From: Microbacterium imperiale
Lineage (GTDB): Bacteria; Actinomycetota; Actinomycetes; Actinomycetales; Microbacteriaceae
Assembly (NCBI RefSeq): GCF_017876655.1
Contig: NZ_JAGIOK010000001.1
Span: 2,294,001-2,358,000 of the forward strand
Direction: 5' to 3'
Length of the DNA: 64,000 bases
Part shown: positions 28,045 to 37,343 of the stretch, one piece after another
How positions within the stretch are numbered: the first letter of the stretch is position 1
Layout of the letters: every line of letters begins with the position of its first letter
Notes under the pieces: generated by a model
The model's database searches: none
Seen by the model: the letters and a program-made list of their open reading frames with translations, nothing else
Told to the model about the DNA's origin: nothing
Made by a program: the position numbers and the translations under genes

Positions 28045-29586
28045 ATGCCCCGCGCCCGTATCGTCCTCGATCGCGATTTCACCGTGGCCGACGTGCCGCG
28101 CCGCCTCTTCGGCTCGTTCGTCGAGCACATGGGCCGCTGCGTCTACACCGGCATCTTCGAACCCGGTCATCCGCAGGCCGACGAACGCGGGTTCCGCCGC
28201 GATGTGCTGGCGCTGGTGAAGGAGCTCGGCGCGACCGTCATCCGCTACCCCGGCGGCAACTTCGTCTCGGGCTACAACTGGGAGGACGGCGTCGGACCGG
28301 TCGAGGACCGACCGCACCGCCTCGACGGCGCCTGGCACACGGTGGAGACGAACGCGTTCGGACTCCACGAGTTCGTCGACTGGGCCCGCGAGGCGCAGGT
28401 CGAGGTCATGGAAGCGGTCAACCTCGGCACGCGCGGCGTCGACGAGGCACGCGCCCTCGTCGAGTACGCCAACCACGCAGGCGGCACGTACTGGTCGGAC
28501 CTGCGTCGCCGCAACGGGGCCGCCGCGCCCTTCGACATCCGGCTGTGGTGCCTGGGCAACGAGCTCGACGGGCCGTGGCAGATCGGTCACAAGACGGCCC
28601 ACGAGTACGGCCGGCTCGCGCAGGAGACGGCCAAGGCCATGCGCCTGGTCGACCCCGACATCGAGCTCGTCGCGGTCGGGTCGTCGAACCGGCAGATGCC
28701 GACCTTCGGGACGTGGGAGCACACCGTGCTCACCCACGCGTATGAGGAGGTCGACTACATCTCGATGCACGCCTACTACCAGGAGGACGGCGGAGATGCG
28801 GCATCCTTCCTGGCCGAGGCCGTCGACATGGATGCGTTCATCGACGGCGTCGTCTCGACGATCGACGCGGTCAAGGCCGCGGGCAAGCACCGCAAGCAGG
28901 TCGACATCTCGTTCGACGAGTGGAACGTCTGGTACCAGCGGGGTCTCGACACCGAGGACCAGCCGCACATCGTGTCGGCGTCGAAGGAGTGGCGCGCGCA
29001 CCCGCGTCTGATCGAAGACACCTACAACGTCACGGATGCCGTCGTCGTCGGAACCTTCCTTCACAGCCTGCTGCGCCACGGCGACCGCGTGCGCATCGCC
29101 AACCAGGCGCAGCTGGTCAACGTCATCGCCCCGATCCGATCCGAGGAGGGCGGGCCGGCATGGCGCCAGTCGATCTTCTGGCCGTTCGCCCGGATGTCGC
29201 AGCTGGCGCAGGGCCGCGTCCTGCGGCTCGCGATCGAGTCCGACCAGACGCCGACCGCCAAGTTCGGCGATGTGGATGTCGTCGACGCCGCCGCGACGTG
29301 GGACGAGTCCACCGGTCGCGTCGCGCTGTTCGTGGCCAACCGGTCGCTCGAGTCCGAGACCGAGGTCTCGCTCGAGCTGCGGGGGCTGGGGGCCTCGAAC
29401 GTCGTCTCGGCCGAGGTGCTGACGGTGCCCGAGGGTGGCGACCGCCGGTCGGCCAACACCGAGCACGACCAGGACTGCGTCGGTCTCGAGCCCCTGCGCG
29501 GCGTCGGCCTCGACGAGGGCGTGCTGCGGGCGACCCTGCCCGCGCTGTCGTGGTCGGTCATCGTGCTCGACACGAAGCGGGCCTGA
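28045..29586 (+). CDS. abfA: Intracellular alpha-L-arabinofuranosidase, GH51
   Basis: This protein has 513 residues, usual for bacterial GH51. It releases terminal arabinofuranose from arabinan or arabinoxylan fragments. The acid/base is Glu173 (CLGNELDGPW) and the nucleophile Glu292 (SFDEWNVWY). Other signatures: FGSFVEHMGRCVYTGI, TVIRYPGGNFVSGYNWEDG and YISMHAYY. There is no signal peptide, so oligosaccharides are imported by the ABC system and cut inside. The ribosome site is AACAGGAG before ATG 28045. A strong terminator follows. Confidence 0.96.
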   Translation: MPRARIVLDRDFTVADVPRRLFGSFVEHMGRCVYTGIFEPGHPQADERGFRRDVLALVKELGATVIRYPGGNFVSGYNWEDGVGPVEDRPHRLDGAWHTVETNAFGLHEFVDWAREAQVEVMEAVNLGTRGVDEARALVEYANHAGGTYWSDLRRRNGAAAPFDIRLWCLGNELDGPWQIGHKTAHEYGRLAQETAKAMRLVDPDIELVAVGSSNRQMPTFGTWEHTVLTHAYEEVDYISMHAYYQEDGGDAASFLAEAVDMDAFIDGVVSTIDAVKAAGKHRKQVDISFDEWNVWYQRGLDTEDQPHIVSASKEWRAHPRLIEDTYNVTDAVVVGTFLHSLLRHGDRVRIANQAQLVNVIAPIRSEEGGPAWRQSIFWPFARMSQLAQGRVLRLAIESDQTPTAKFGDVDVVDAAATWDESTGRVALFVANRSLESETEVSLELRGLGASNVVSAEVLTVPEGGDRRSANTEHDQDCVGLEPLRGVGLDEGVLRATLPALSWSVIVLDTKRA

Positions 29587-29625
29587 CCCCGCACCCGCCT
29601 GCGCGGCATCCCTCTCGCACGAACC

Positions 29626-29668
29626 CGCGTACGTCGGATCGCTCCCTCGGGAGCGTCCGACGTACGCG
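29626..29668 (+). terminator. Terminator after abfA
   Basis: A 13-bp stem (29626-29638 with 29656-29668) is topped by an inner 5-6-bp stem and followed by TTTT at 29671. It is the strongest intrinsic terminator in the window. Confidence 0.92.
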
Positions 29669-29719
29669 CGTTTTGTGTGGTCGGCACAACGGATGCCGCC
29701 CGGGGCGCGGGGGATCCGC

Positions 29720-29725
29720 TAGCGT
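29720..29725 (+). promoter_or_regulatory. -10 box for the thioesterase gene
   Basis: TAGCGT with an 8-base spacer to GTG 29734, giving a leaderless or near-leaderless mRNA. Confidence 0.45.
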
Positions 29726-29733
29726 CGGCCCTC

Positions 29734-30294
29734 GTGAACGTGTGGCTGCGAACCCTCCTGACGATCTGGCGAGCCCGAGCGCACGTACGCCGGCGCGGCC
29801 TGCGCCCTCCGATGACGATCGGGCGTGTGCGGCTGCGGACGCTGCCCACGGACATCGACCTGCTCGGGCACATGAACAACGGGCGGTATGCGTCGCTGTT
29901 CGACCTCGGCCGGTTCGACCTGCTGATCCGCACCGGCATCCTGCAGATCTTCCAGCAGAAGGGCTGGTACGGCGTCGTCGCCAGCAGCACGATCACCTTC
30001 CGCAAGTCGCTCAACCTGTGGCAGCGCTTCACCATCGAGACGCGGCTGCACGGGCATGACGACAAGTCGGTGTACATGGTGCACCGCGCGGTCGTCGACG
30101 GCGAGGTCTACGCCGAGATGCTCGTGCGGTCTCGGTTCCTGCGCCGGTCCGGCGGCATCGTTCCGCTCGACGAGCTGTTCGAGGCCCTGGGGCGTCCCGA
30201 TGACCTCCCCGAGCTCGAGCCGTGGATGACCGAGTGGGCGACGGCGACGGCTCTGCCCTCGACCCGCGCGGCCGCGCCGAGCGTCTGGGAGTGA
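29734..30294 (+). CDS. Hotdog-fold acyl-CoA thioesterase family protein
   Basis: This protein has 186 residues from GTG 29734. The hotdog signature is DIDLLGHMNNGRYASLFDLGR, with Asp and His/Asn positions used by 4-hydroxybenzoyl-CoA thioesterase-like enzymes. TITFRKSLNLWQRFTIETRL forms the central strands. A hydrophobic, Arg-rich N-terminus (about 1-25) could be a membrane-touching helix. The substrate is unknown. Homologues in this group are often annotated only as thioesterase-like. It stands alone between a terminator and putA. Confidence 0.82.
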   Translation: MNVWLRTLLTIWRARAHVRRRGLRPPMTIGRVRLRTLPTDIDLLGHMNNGRYASLFDLGRFDLLIRTGILQIFQQKGWYGVVASSTITFRKSLNLWQRFTIETRLHGHDDKSVYMVHRAVVDGEVYAEMLVRSRFLRRSGGIVPLDELFEALGRPDDLPELEPWMTEWATATALPSTRAAAPSVWE

Positions 30295-30363
30295 CGCCCG
30301 CGCCCCGCGATGTCACGGCGGCGCGCACCGGAGCGCCGCGACCTCGCAGCGGGGCCCGCGATA

Positions 30364-30369
30364 TAGGCT
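30364..30369 (+). promoter_or_regulatory. -10 box for putA (leaderless)
   Basis: TAGGCT with a 6-base spacer to ATG 30376. Confidence 0.55.
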
Positions 30370-30375
30370 GACGGC

Positions 30376-33300
30376 ATGTCCGACACCGCTGCGTCCGGCA
30401 CCACCCCGCCGGGCTTCCCCTCCGACGACGACCGCGCCGACCAGGCGATCGCCCTGGCGCAGCAGTGGGTGCACACGGCGGCCGACTATCCGGCGGATGC
30501 CGCGGCGCAGCGCCTCGCCGGCGTGCTGCGCGACCCGAACGGGCTGCCCTTCACGATCGGCTTCGTCGACGGGGTCATGCGGCCCGAGAGTGTGACGGCG
30601 GCGGCGACCCGTCTGCACCACGTCGCGCCCCTCGTGCCGGAGTTCCTGCCGTGGTACCTCCGCGGCGCGGTGCGCGTCGGGGGAGCGGTCGCCCCGGTGC
30701 TGCCGACGCCCGTCGTGCCGATCGCCCGCACGGCGCTGCGCGAGATGGTCGGGCACCTCGTCGTCGACGCCCGCCCGCACAAGCTCGGGCCCGCCATCGC
30801 GCGCATCCGAGAGTCGGGTGCGCGCCTGAACCTCAACCTGCTGGGCGAAGCCGTGCTCGGCGAGGGGGAGGCGAAGCGGCGCCTCGAGGGCATCCACGAG
30901 CTCATCCGGCGCCCCGACGTCGACTACGTCTCGGTGAAGGTGTCGGCCATCATCAGCCGCATCTCGATGTGGGCCTTCGACGAGGTCGTCGCCGACGTCG
31001 TCGAGCGCCTGCTGCCGCTGTACCTCAGCGCTGCCGAGGACGGCACCTTCATCAACCTCGACATGGAGGAGTACCGCGACCTCGACCTGACGATCGCGGT
31101 GTTCACGCGTCTGCTCGAGGACGAGCGGCTGCGGGGCCTCGAGGCCGGCATCGTGCTGCAGGCGTACCTGCCCGACGCGGTCGACGCGCTCGACGAGCTC
31201 ACCGCGTGGGCGCAGACCCGTGTGGATGCCGGCGGCGCGCGCATCAAGATCCGCCTCGTCAAGGGCGCCAACCTGGCGATGGAGCGGGTGGATGCCGCGG
31301 TCCACGGCTGGCCGCTGGCCACCCACGCGAGCAAGCTCGACGCCGACGCGATGTACCTGCGCTGCCTCGACCGCGCGCTGCACGCGGAGCGGACGCGAGC
31401 CGTGCGCCTCGGCGTTGCCGGGCACAACCTCTTCGACATCGCCTACGCCTGGCTGCTCGCGGGCGAGCGCGACGTGCGCGACGACATCGAGATCGAGATG
31501 CTCCTCGGCATGGCGCAGGGTCAGGTCGCCGCGGTCACGCGCGATGTGGGTCACGTCCTGCTGTACGTGCCGGTCGTGCGACCCGACGAGTTCGACGTCG
31601 CGATCAGCTACCTCGTGCGCCGCCTCGAAGAGAACGCGTCGAGCGAGAACTTCCTGTCGGCGGCGTTCGATCTGGCGACCGACCCCAGCCTGTTCGAGCG
31701 CGAGCGCGACCGGTTCGTCGCCTCCCTCGCCCGCGCAGCGGATCCCGCGCTGCCGTCCGGTCCGAACCGCACGCAGGACCGCACGCTGCCGGTGCGCGGC
31801 CTGTCGACGCAGCGGATCACGCGCGACCCCGCCACCGACGACGCCGCGAACCTGACGCAGGCGGTGCTGGGCATCGCCGACGCGGCCGACGCCGACGCCG
31901 CCGACACGAGCGCCGTCGGCGCTCACGACGATGTCCTGTTCGGCGGCGAACGGTTCGTCGAGACGGCCGTGTACGCCCCGCGCGAGTCGCGCCGCTCGCC
32001 CGCCCTCGGCGCCCCCGGTTTCGCGAACACGCCCGACTCCGATCCCGCGCTCGCGGCCAACCGGGCGTGGGCGCGTGGCATCCTCGCCCGCGTCGCGAGC
32101 AGCACGGTCGGTGACGACACCCTCGCCGCCGCGCGCGTCGACGACGCCGAGCGGCTCGACGGCATCGTGGCGGGAGTGCGCGCCGCGGCATCCGAGTGGG
32201 GCCGGTTGCCGGCGGCCGATCGCAGCGTCGTGCTGCTCGCCGCATCCCGCGCGCTCGAGGCGCACCGGGCCGAGCTCATCGAGGTCGCCGCGTCCGAGAC
32301 GGGCAAGGTTCTCGCCGAGGCCGACGTCGAGGTGAGCGAGGCGATCGACTTCGCCGCGTACTACGCCGCGACGGCGCGCGAGCTCGACCGTGTGAGCGGC
32401 GCCGTCTTCGTGCCCGCGGCGGTCACCGTCGTCGCTCCGCCGTGGAACTTCCCCGTCGCCATCCCCGCGGGCGGTGTGCTGGCGGCGCTCGCCGCCGGGT
32501 CGGGCGTGGTCTTCAAGCCCGCACCCCAGGCTCGCCGCTGCGCCGCGGTCGTCGCCGAGGCGCTGTGGGAGGCCGGCGTACCGCGTGACCTGCTCGCGCT
32601 GGTCGACATCGACGAAGGCGAGCTCGGCCGCCAGCTGATCACGCACACCGACGTCGACCGGGTCATCCTCACCGGTTCGTGGGAGACCGCGGCGCTGTTC
32701 CGGTCGTGGCGTCCGGAGCTGCCGCTGCTGGCCGAGACGAGCGGCAAGAACGCGATCATCGTCACGCCCTCGGCCGACCTCGACCTCGCGGCCGCCGATC
32801 TCATCAAGAGCGCGTTCGGTCACGCCGGCCAGAAGTGCTCGGCGGCGTCGCTCGCGATCCTCGTGGGCTCGGTCGGGCGCTCCAAGCGCTTCGCCCGTCA
32901 GCTCGTCGACGCGACGCGTTCGCTGCGCGTCGGCCCGCCGACCGACCCGCGCAGCGAGGTCGGCCCGGTCATCGAGCCGCCGCAGGGCAAGCTCGCGTGG
33001 GCGCTGACGACGCTCGAGGACGGTGAGCGCTGGCTCGTCGAGCCGCGTGAGCTCGATTTCGGCCCCGAGACGGCGGGGCGCTTCTGGTCGCCCGGCGTCC
33101 GGGTCGGCGTCAGCGCCGGGTCGCGCATGCACCTCGAGGAGTTCTTCGGTCCCGTGCTCGGCGTCATGCACGCGCGCACGCTCGAGGAGGCCATCGAGAT
33201 GCAGAACGCCGTCGCGTACGGCCTCACGGCGGGTCTGCACACGCAGGACGCCGACGACCTCGCGACGTGGCTCGACCGGGTGCAGGCGGGCAACCTCTAC

Positions 33301-34077
33301 GTCAACCGCGGCATCACCGGAGCCATCGTCCAGCGGCAGCCCTTCGGAGGATGGAAGCGCTCGTCGGTGGGGGCGGGCACCAAGGCCGGCGGCCCGAACT
33401 ATCTGATCGGCCTCGGCTCGTGGCGCGCGTCGAGCGGCGCGGCCTCGAGCACTCTGCACCTGCGCGGGCTCGACTCGCGGATCACGACGCTCATCGAGTC
33501 GGCGCAGCCCACCCTCGACTACGAAGCCTTCGAGTGGCTGCGACGCGGCGCGCTGTCGGACGCCGTGGCCTGGGACCGCGAGTTCGGGCAGGTGCGGGAC
33601 GTGTCGGGCCTCGGCGTCGAGCGCAACCTCTTCCGGTACCGGCCGGTCGACGTCGCGGTGCGCGCGGGATCGGATGCCGCCTGGCAGGCGGTGCTCCGCG
33701 TCATCGTCGCGGGCGTCCGCGCGGGCTCGCACGTCACGCTCAGCACTCCCGTCGGGCTTCCCGCCGAGGTGCGGCGCGCCCTCGGCGAGGTCGAGATCCC
33801 GGTGTCGGTCGAGACCGACGGCGAGTGGCTGCAGCGCATCGCCGTCGCGGAGCAGCGGCCCGGCCGCATCCGGCTGGTCGGTTCCGCCGAATCGGTCGTC
33901 GAGATCCGGGCCGCCGTGGCCGCGGCGACCGAGGGAGACCCGGATGTCGCCGTCTACGCCGACGAGGTCACGACCGCCGGGCGCATCGAGCTGCTGCCCT
34001 TCGTGCACGAGCAGTCGATCACGATCACGGCGCACCGCTTCGGCAACCCCGACGACTGGTCCGAAGCGGTCATCTGA
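30376..34077 (+). CDS. putA: Bifunctional proline dehydrogenase / L-glutamate gamma-semialdehyde dehydrogenase
   Basis: This protein has 1233 residues. It oxidises proline to glutamate in two steps. The FAD-dependent PRODH barrel (about 70-440) has LNLLGEAVLGE, VSVKVSAI, INLDMEEYRDL, VLQAYLPDA, IRLVKGAN and GVAGHNLFDIAYA. The ALDH domain (about 560-1040) has APPWNFPVAIPAGG (NAD site), ETSGKNAI and the catalytic Cys in GHAGQKCSAASL. A further 190 residues resemble the C-terminal domain of long PutA proteins that closes the substrate tunnel. The N-terminal ribbon-helix-helix DNA-binding domain of E. coli PutA is absent, so it is not a self-repressor. Confidence 0.95.
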   Translation: MSDTAASGTTPPGFPSDDDRADQAIALAQQWVHTAADYPADAAAQRLAGVLRDPNGLPFTIGFVDGVMRPESVTAAATRLHHVAPLVPEFLPWYLRGAVRVGGAVAPVLPTPVVPIARTALREMVGHLVVDARPHKLGPAIARIRESGARLNLNLLGEAVLGEGEAKRRLEGIHELIRRPDVDYVSVKVSAIISRISMWAFDEVVADVVERLLPLYLSAAEDGTFINLDMEEYRDLDLTIAVFTRLLEDERLRGLEAGIVLQAYLPDAVDALDELTAWAQTRVDAGGARIKIRLVKGANLAMERVDAAVHGWPLATHASKLDADAMYLRCLDRALHAERTRAVRLGVAGHNLFDIAYAWLLAGERDVRDDIEIEMLLGMAQGQVAAVTRDVGHVLLYVPVVRPDEFDVAISYLVRRLEENASSENFLSAAFDLATDPSLFERERDRFVASLARAADPALPSGPNRTQDRTLPVRGLSTQRITRDPATDDAANLTQAVLGIADAADADAADTSAVGAHDDVLFGGERFVETAVYAPRESRRSPALGAPGFANTPDSDPALAANRAWARGILARVASSTVGDDTLAAARVDDAERLDGIVAGVRAAASEWGRLPAADRSVVLLAASRALEAHRAELIEVAASETGKVLAEADVEVSEAIDFAAYYAATARELDRVSGAVFVPAAVTVVAPPWNFPVAIPAGGVLAALAAGSGVVFKPAPQARRCAAVVAEALWEAGVPRDLLALVDIDEGELGRQLITHTDVDRVILTGSWETAALFRSWRPELPLLAETSGKNAIIVTPSADLDLAAADLIKSAFGHAGQKCSAASLAILVGSVGRSKRFARQLVDATRSLRVGPPTDPRSEVGPVIEPPQGKLAWALTTLEDGERWLVEPRELDFGPETAGRFWSPGVRVGVSAGSRMHLEEFFGPVLGVMHARTLEEAIEMQNAVAYGLTAGLHTQDADDLATWLDRVQAGNLYVNRGITGAIVQRQPFGGWKRSSVGAGTKAGGPNYLIGLGSWRASSGAASSTLHLRGLDSRITTLIESAQPTLDYEAFEWLRRGALSDAVAWDREFGQVRDVSGLGVERNLFRYRPVDVAVRAGSDAAWQAVLRVIVAGVRAGSHVTLSTPVGLPAEVRRALGEVEIPVSVETDGEWLQRIAVAEQRPGRIRLVGSAESVVEIRAAVAAATEGDPDVAVYADEVTTAGRIELLPFVHEQSITITAHRFGNPDDWSEAVI

Positions 34078-34086
34078 CCGGGTGGG

Positions 34087-34092
34087 TAGCGT
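34087..34092 (+). promoter_or_regulatory. -10 box for the small membrane protein
   Basis: TAGCGT with a 6-base spacer GGAGGG to ATG 34099. The spacer looks like a Shine-Dalgarno sequence but is too close to the ATG to work as one. Confidence 0.45.
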
Positions 34093-34098
34093 GGAGGG

Positions 34099-34362
34099 AT
34101 GACCGACACCGCTGCGCGCTCCCGGATCCTCGACCGCATGGCCATCGAGCGGGAGGCGCTCGTCGGGGCGCTCTTCGTCGCGCTCGGCGCCGTCGGCCTC
34201 GCCGTGGCGGTCACCGCCCTCGCGTTCAGCGTCACGCTCAGCCTTCCGGTGATGCTCGGTGGCGGCGTGGGGATCGTCTTCCTCGTGCACGGCATCCTGC
34301 GCCGTGCGAGCGCGGCACGCGCCGACGCCGCGCTGCGCGAGCTGGACCGCCCCGCCGGCTGA
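34099..34362 (+). CDS. Small two-helix membrane protein
   Basis: This protein has 87 residues and is unrecognised. Two hydrophobic helices (about 22-44 and 50-68) are joined by a short turn with a glycine run, flanked by charged ends. There are no cysteines or histidine clusters. It sits between putA and the copper cluster, in its own promoter context, and I see no sign that it belongs to either. Confidence 0.6.
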   Translation: MTDTAARSRILDRMAIEREALVGALFVALGAVGLAVAVTALAFSVTLSLPVMLGGGVGIVFLVHGILRRASAARADAALRELDRPAG

Positions 34363-34400
34363 GTCGGAACCTCGCGAATTCTCGATCTTCGCCCTGCTGA

Positions 34401-34417
34401 ATACCCTAGGGGGGTAT
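34401..34417. promoter_or_regulatory. CsoR operator
   Basis: A 17-base inverted repeat reading ATACCC-TAGGG-GGGTAT, the G/C-run palindrome bound by CsoR tetramers. It overlaps the -10 box of csoR at 34415-34420, giving copper-relieved autorepression of csoR-copZ-copA. Confidence 0.9.
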
Positions 34418-34420
34418 AGT
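34415..34420 (+). promoter_or_regulatory. -10 box of the copper operon (leaderless csoR)
   Basis: TATAGT with a 7-base spacer to GTG 34428. It is the closest match to TATAAT in the window. Confidence 0.7.
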
Positions 34421-34427
34421 ATCCAGC

Positions 34428-34709
34428 GTGAACGGATACGACGCGAACAAGGACGACCTGCAAAAGCGGTTGCGACGCATCGAGGGGCAGGTGCGGGGCA
34501 TCGCCCGCATGGTCGACGAGGACAAGTACTGCATCGACATCCTGACCCAGGTATCGGCGGCCACGAAGGCCCTCGAGACCGTCGCGCTCTCGCTGCTCGG
34601 CGACCACCTCAGCCATTGCGTGGCCGAAGCGAGCGCCGAGGGTGGAGCCGTCGCCGACGAGAAGATCCGCGAGGCGAACGCGGCGATCGCGCGCCTCGTC
34701 CGTTCCTGA
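34428..34709 (+). CDS. csoR: CsoR family copper-sensing repressor
   Basis: This protein has 93 residues, all-helical. The Cu(I) ligands are Cys35 (KYCIDIL), His60 and Cys64 (DHLSHC), the C-H-C triad that distinguishes CsoR from RcnR/FrmR. The DNA-binding RLRRIEGQVRGI helix is present. It starts at GTG 34428, since the operator and -10 box lie directly upstream. It controls the following copZ-like and copA genes. Confidence 0.96.
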   Translation: MNGYDANKDDLQKRLRRIEGQVRGIARMVDEDKYCIDILTQVSAATKALETVALSLLGDHLSHCVAEASAEGGAVADEKIREANAAIARLVRS

Positions 34710-34738
34710 CCGACCCCACGACCTCTGAAGGAGACATG

Positions 34739-35068
34739 ATGACCGAGCGCAACGACCTGGGACTGACCGCGACCGGTGGAAGCGGGGGCGGCTGTTCCTG
34801 CTGCGGCACCGCGTCGACGTCGGGCGCGGCCGCAGCGCCGTCCGCCGTGACCGCCGAGGTGATGGTGTCGGGCATGACCTGCTCGCACTGCGTCGCGAGC
34901 GTCACCGAGGAGCTCGTCGAGGTGCCGGGCGTCGAGGGTGTCGACGTCGACCTCAACGCCGGCGGGCTCTCGCGCGTGACTGTCCGGAGCGCCGAGCCCA
35001 TCGACGACGCGGCCATCACCGCCGCGATCGAGGAGGCCGGCTACGCCCGCGAGGACGCCCGCTCATGA
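34739..35068 (+). CDS. copZ: Heavy-metal-associated domain copper chaperone (CopZ-like) with N-terminal Cys cluster
   Basis: This protein has 109 residues. A CopZ/HMA fold (about 38-105) carries the metal motif GMTCSHC (Cys48, Cys51). The first 37 residues are unusual for CopZ: a Gly-rich stretch with Cys19, Cys21 and Cys22 (GGCSCCG) that could bind extra Cu(I). AAGGAG precedes two tandem ATGs (34736 and 34739); the second has better spacing. It overlaps copA by 4 bases. It probably hands copper to CopA. Confidence 0.88.
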   Translation: MTERNDLGLTATGGSGGGCSCCGTASTSGAAAAPSAVTAEVMVSGMTCSHCVASVTEELVEVPGVEGVDVDLNAGGLSRVTVRSAEPIDDAAITAAIEEAGYAREDARS

Positions 35069-37284
35069 GCGCCGTCGACGTCGAGCTCGACATCGCGGGC
35101 ATGACCTGCGCCTCGTGCGCGACCCGCATCGAGCGCAAGCTCAACAAGCTGCCCGGGGTAGAGGCGACGGTCAACTACGCGACCGAGAAGGCGCACGTGC
35201 GCACCGACGGCGCCGACGCCGACCAGCTCATCGCCGCCGTCGAGGCGGCCGGATACCAGGCGGCCGTGCCCGCACCGCCCGCCAGCGCGGACGGCGATGC
35301 GGCGCCCGCAGCCGATGACGGGGTGGCGGCGCTGCGCCACCGCCTGCTCGTCAGCACGGCGCTCGCGCTGCCGGTCGCGGTGCTGTCGATGATCCCCGCA
35401 CTGCAGTTCGAGTACTGGCAGTGGCTCGCCCTGACCCTCACCGCGCCCGTCGCGGTCTGGGGTGCGTGGCCGTTCCACCGTGCCGCGGCCGTCAATGCGC
35501 GCCACGGGGCTGCGACGATGGACACCCTCATCAGCCTGGGCGTCATCGCATCCTTCGGCTGGTCGCTGTACGCGCTGTTCTTCGGCGGGGCCGGCATGCC
35601 CGGCATGACCATGACCTTCACGCTCATCGGCGCCCCGCGCGCGGGCGGGCACGAGATCTACCTCGAAGTCGCCGCGCTCGTCACCGTCTTCATCCTGGCG
35701 GGGCGCTACGCCGAGGCGCGGGCGAGGAAGTCATCGAGTGAAGCGCTGCGCGCGCTGCTCGAGATGGGTGCGAAGGATGCCGTTCAGCTCGTCGACGGAC
35801 GCGAGCGACGGGTGCCCGTCGGCCAGCTGGCCGTGGGAGACACGGTCGTCGTCCGCCCCGGAGAGAAGATCCCGTCCGACGGCATCGTGGTCGGCGGCGC
35901 CTCCGCCGTCGACGCCAGCATGCTCACCGGGGAGTCGGCTCCCGTCGACGTCGCCGAAGGCTCGCGCGTCGTGGGCGCCACCGTCAACGCCGGCGGCCGC
36001 CTCGTCGTCGAGATCACCCGCGTGGGCGCCGAGACCGAGCTCGCGCGCATGCAGCGGCTGCTCGCCGAGGCGCAGTCGGGCAAGGCCGACGTGCAGCGGC
36101 TCGCCGACCGGGTCTCGGCCGTCTTCGTCCCGATCGTCATCGGCTTGGCGGTCGTCGCGTTCGTCGGATGGACGCTCGCCGGCGGATCGGTCGAGCTGGC
36201 CTTCACCGCCGCTGTCGCGACGCTCATCATCGCCTGCCCGTGCGCCCTGGGGCTGGCCACGCCCACGGCACTCCTCGTGGGAACCGGGCGCGGCTCGCAG
36301 CTGGGCATCCTCATCCGGGGACCGCAGGTGCTGGAACAGACGCGGCGCGTCGACACGATCGTGCTCGACAAGACCGGCACCGTGACGTCCGGCGTCATGA
36401 GCGTCACCGAGGTCCACCCCGCCGAAGGTGTCGCACGCGACGAGCTGCTCGCGACCGCTGCGGCCGTCGAGGCGGCATCCGAGCACCCCGTCGCTCGTGC
36501 GGTCGCGGCGGCGTCGCCCGTGGCGTGGCCCGACGCCGAGGCGTTCGCCTCGCACGCGGGCTTCGGCGTGCAGGCGGTCGTGAACGGTTCGGCCGTCGTC
36601 TGCGGCCGGCCCTCGTGGCTGCGCGAGCAGTGGAGCGTGCCGATCCCGCCGGCGACGGCGGCCCTGCTGGCCGACCTCGAGACGCGCGGCACGGTCGTCG
36701 CGGTCGCGCGCGACGGCGGCTACCTCGGGGCGATCGTCGTCGCCGACACGGTCAAGCCGACGAGCGCAGCAGCGGTCGCACGGTTCCGGGCACTCGGCCT
36801 CGAACCGGTGCTGCTCACCGGCGACAACGCGGTCACCGCTCGTCGCGTCGCCGGCGAGGTCGGCATCGACACGGTGCATGCGGGCGTCAGCCCGGCCGAG
36901 AAGCTCGACGTCGTCCGCGCGCTGCGCAGCGACGGTCGTGTGGTGGCGATGGTCGGCGACGGCGTGAACGACGCCGCGGCGCTGGCGGCCGCCGATCTCG
37001 GGCTCGCGATGGGCGGAGGCACCGACGCCGCGATCGCGGCCAGCGACATCACGATCGTGTCGGGCGACCTGCTGGTCGTCGCCGACGCCATCCGGCTCGC
37101 CCGCCGCACGCTGGGGACGATCAAAGGCAACCTGTTCTGGGCGTTCGCCTACAACGTCGCCGCGATCCCGCTCGCGATGGCGGGGCTGCTCAACCCGCTG
37201 CTGGCGGCGGCCGCCATGGCGCTGTCCTCGGTGTTCGTCGTGACCAACAGCCTGCGACTGCGCGGATTCCGCCCCGGCGCCTGA
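35065..37284 (+). CDS. copA: Copper-exporting P1B-type ATPase
   Basis: This protein has 739 residues. It has a single N-terminal HMA domain with CxxC at Cys15/Cys18 (GMTCASC). About eight membrane helices follow. The transmembrane CPC motif is at 391-393 ([11 protein letters not shown]), the actuator is TGES, and phospho-Asp435 lies in DKTGT. The SEHP nucleotide-site His and [10 protein letters not shown] are also present. CPC with HMA and the CsoR operator upstream indicate Cu(I) export. Last gene of the operon. Confidence 0.97.
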   Translation: MSAVDVELDIAGMTCASCATRIERKLNKLPGVEATVNYATEKAHVRTDGADADQLIAAVEAAGYQAAVPAPPASADGDAAPAADDGVAALRHRLLVSTALALPVAVLSMIPALQFEYWQWLALTLTAPVAVWGAWPFHRAAAVNARHGAATMDTLISLGVIASFGWSLYALFFGGAGMPGMTMTFTLIGAPRAGGHEIYLEVAALVTVFILAGRYAEARARKSSSEALRALLEMGAKDAVQLVDGRERRVPVGQLAVGDTVVVRPGEKIPSDGIVVGGASAVDASMLTGESAPVDVAEGSRVVGATVNAGGRLVVEITRVGAETELARMQRLLAEAQSGKADVQRLADRVSAVFVPIVIGLAVVAFVGWTLAGGSVELAFTAAVATLIIACPCALGLATPTALLVGTGRGSQLGILIRGPQVLEQTRRVDTIVLDKTGTVTSGVMSVTEVHPAEGVARDELLATAAAVEAASEHPVARAVAAASPVAWPDAEAFASHAGFGVQAVVNGSAVVCGRPSWLREQWSVPIPPATAALLADLETRGTVVAVARDGGYLGAIVVADTVKPTSAAAVARFRALGLEPVLLTGDNAVTARRVAGEVGIDTVHAGVSPAEKLDVVRALRSDGRVVAMVGDGVNDAAALAAADLGLAMGGGTDAAIAASDITIVSGDLLVVADAIRLARRTLGTIKGNLFWAFAYNVAAIPLAMAGLLNPLLAAAAMALSSVFVVTNSLRLRGFRPGA

Positions 37285-37300
37285 GCTCACCCGCACGGAC

Positions 37301-37333
37301 GACGGCCCGCCCCGAACACCGGGGCGGGCCGTC
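37301..37333. terminator. Bidirectional terminator between copA and the aldo/keto reductase
   Basis: A perfect 13-bp GC-rich stem (37301-37313 with 37321-37333) and 7-base loop lie in the 59-base convergent gap. TCTTCG follows on the plus strand. Confidence 0.88.
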
Positions 37334-37343
37334 TTCGCGTCGG

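Noticed and set aside
30313..34290. Open frame of over 1300 codons antisense to putA
   Set aside because: The translation shows only low-complexity Arg/Asp/Glu/His-rich sequence. The sense strand encodes complete PRODH and ALDH domains.
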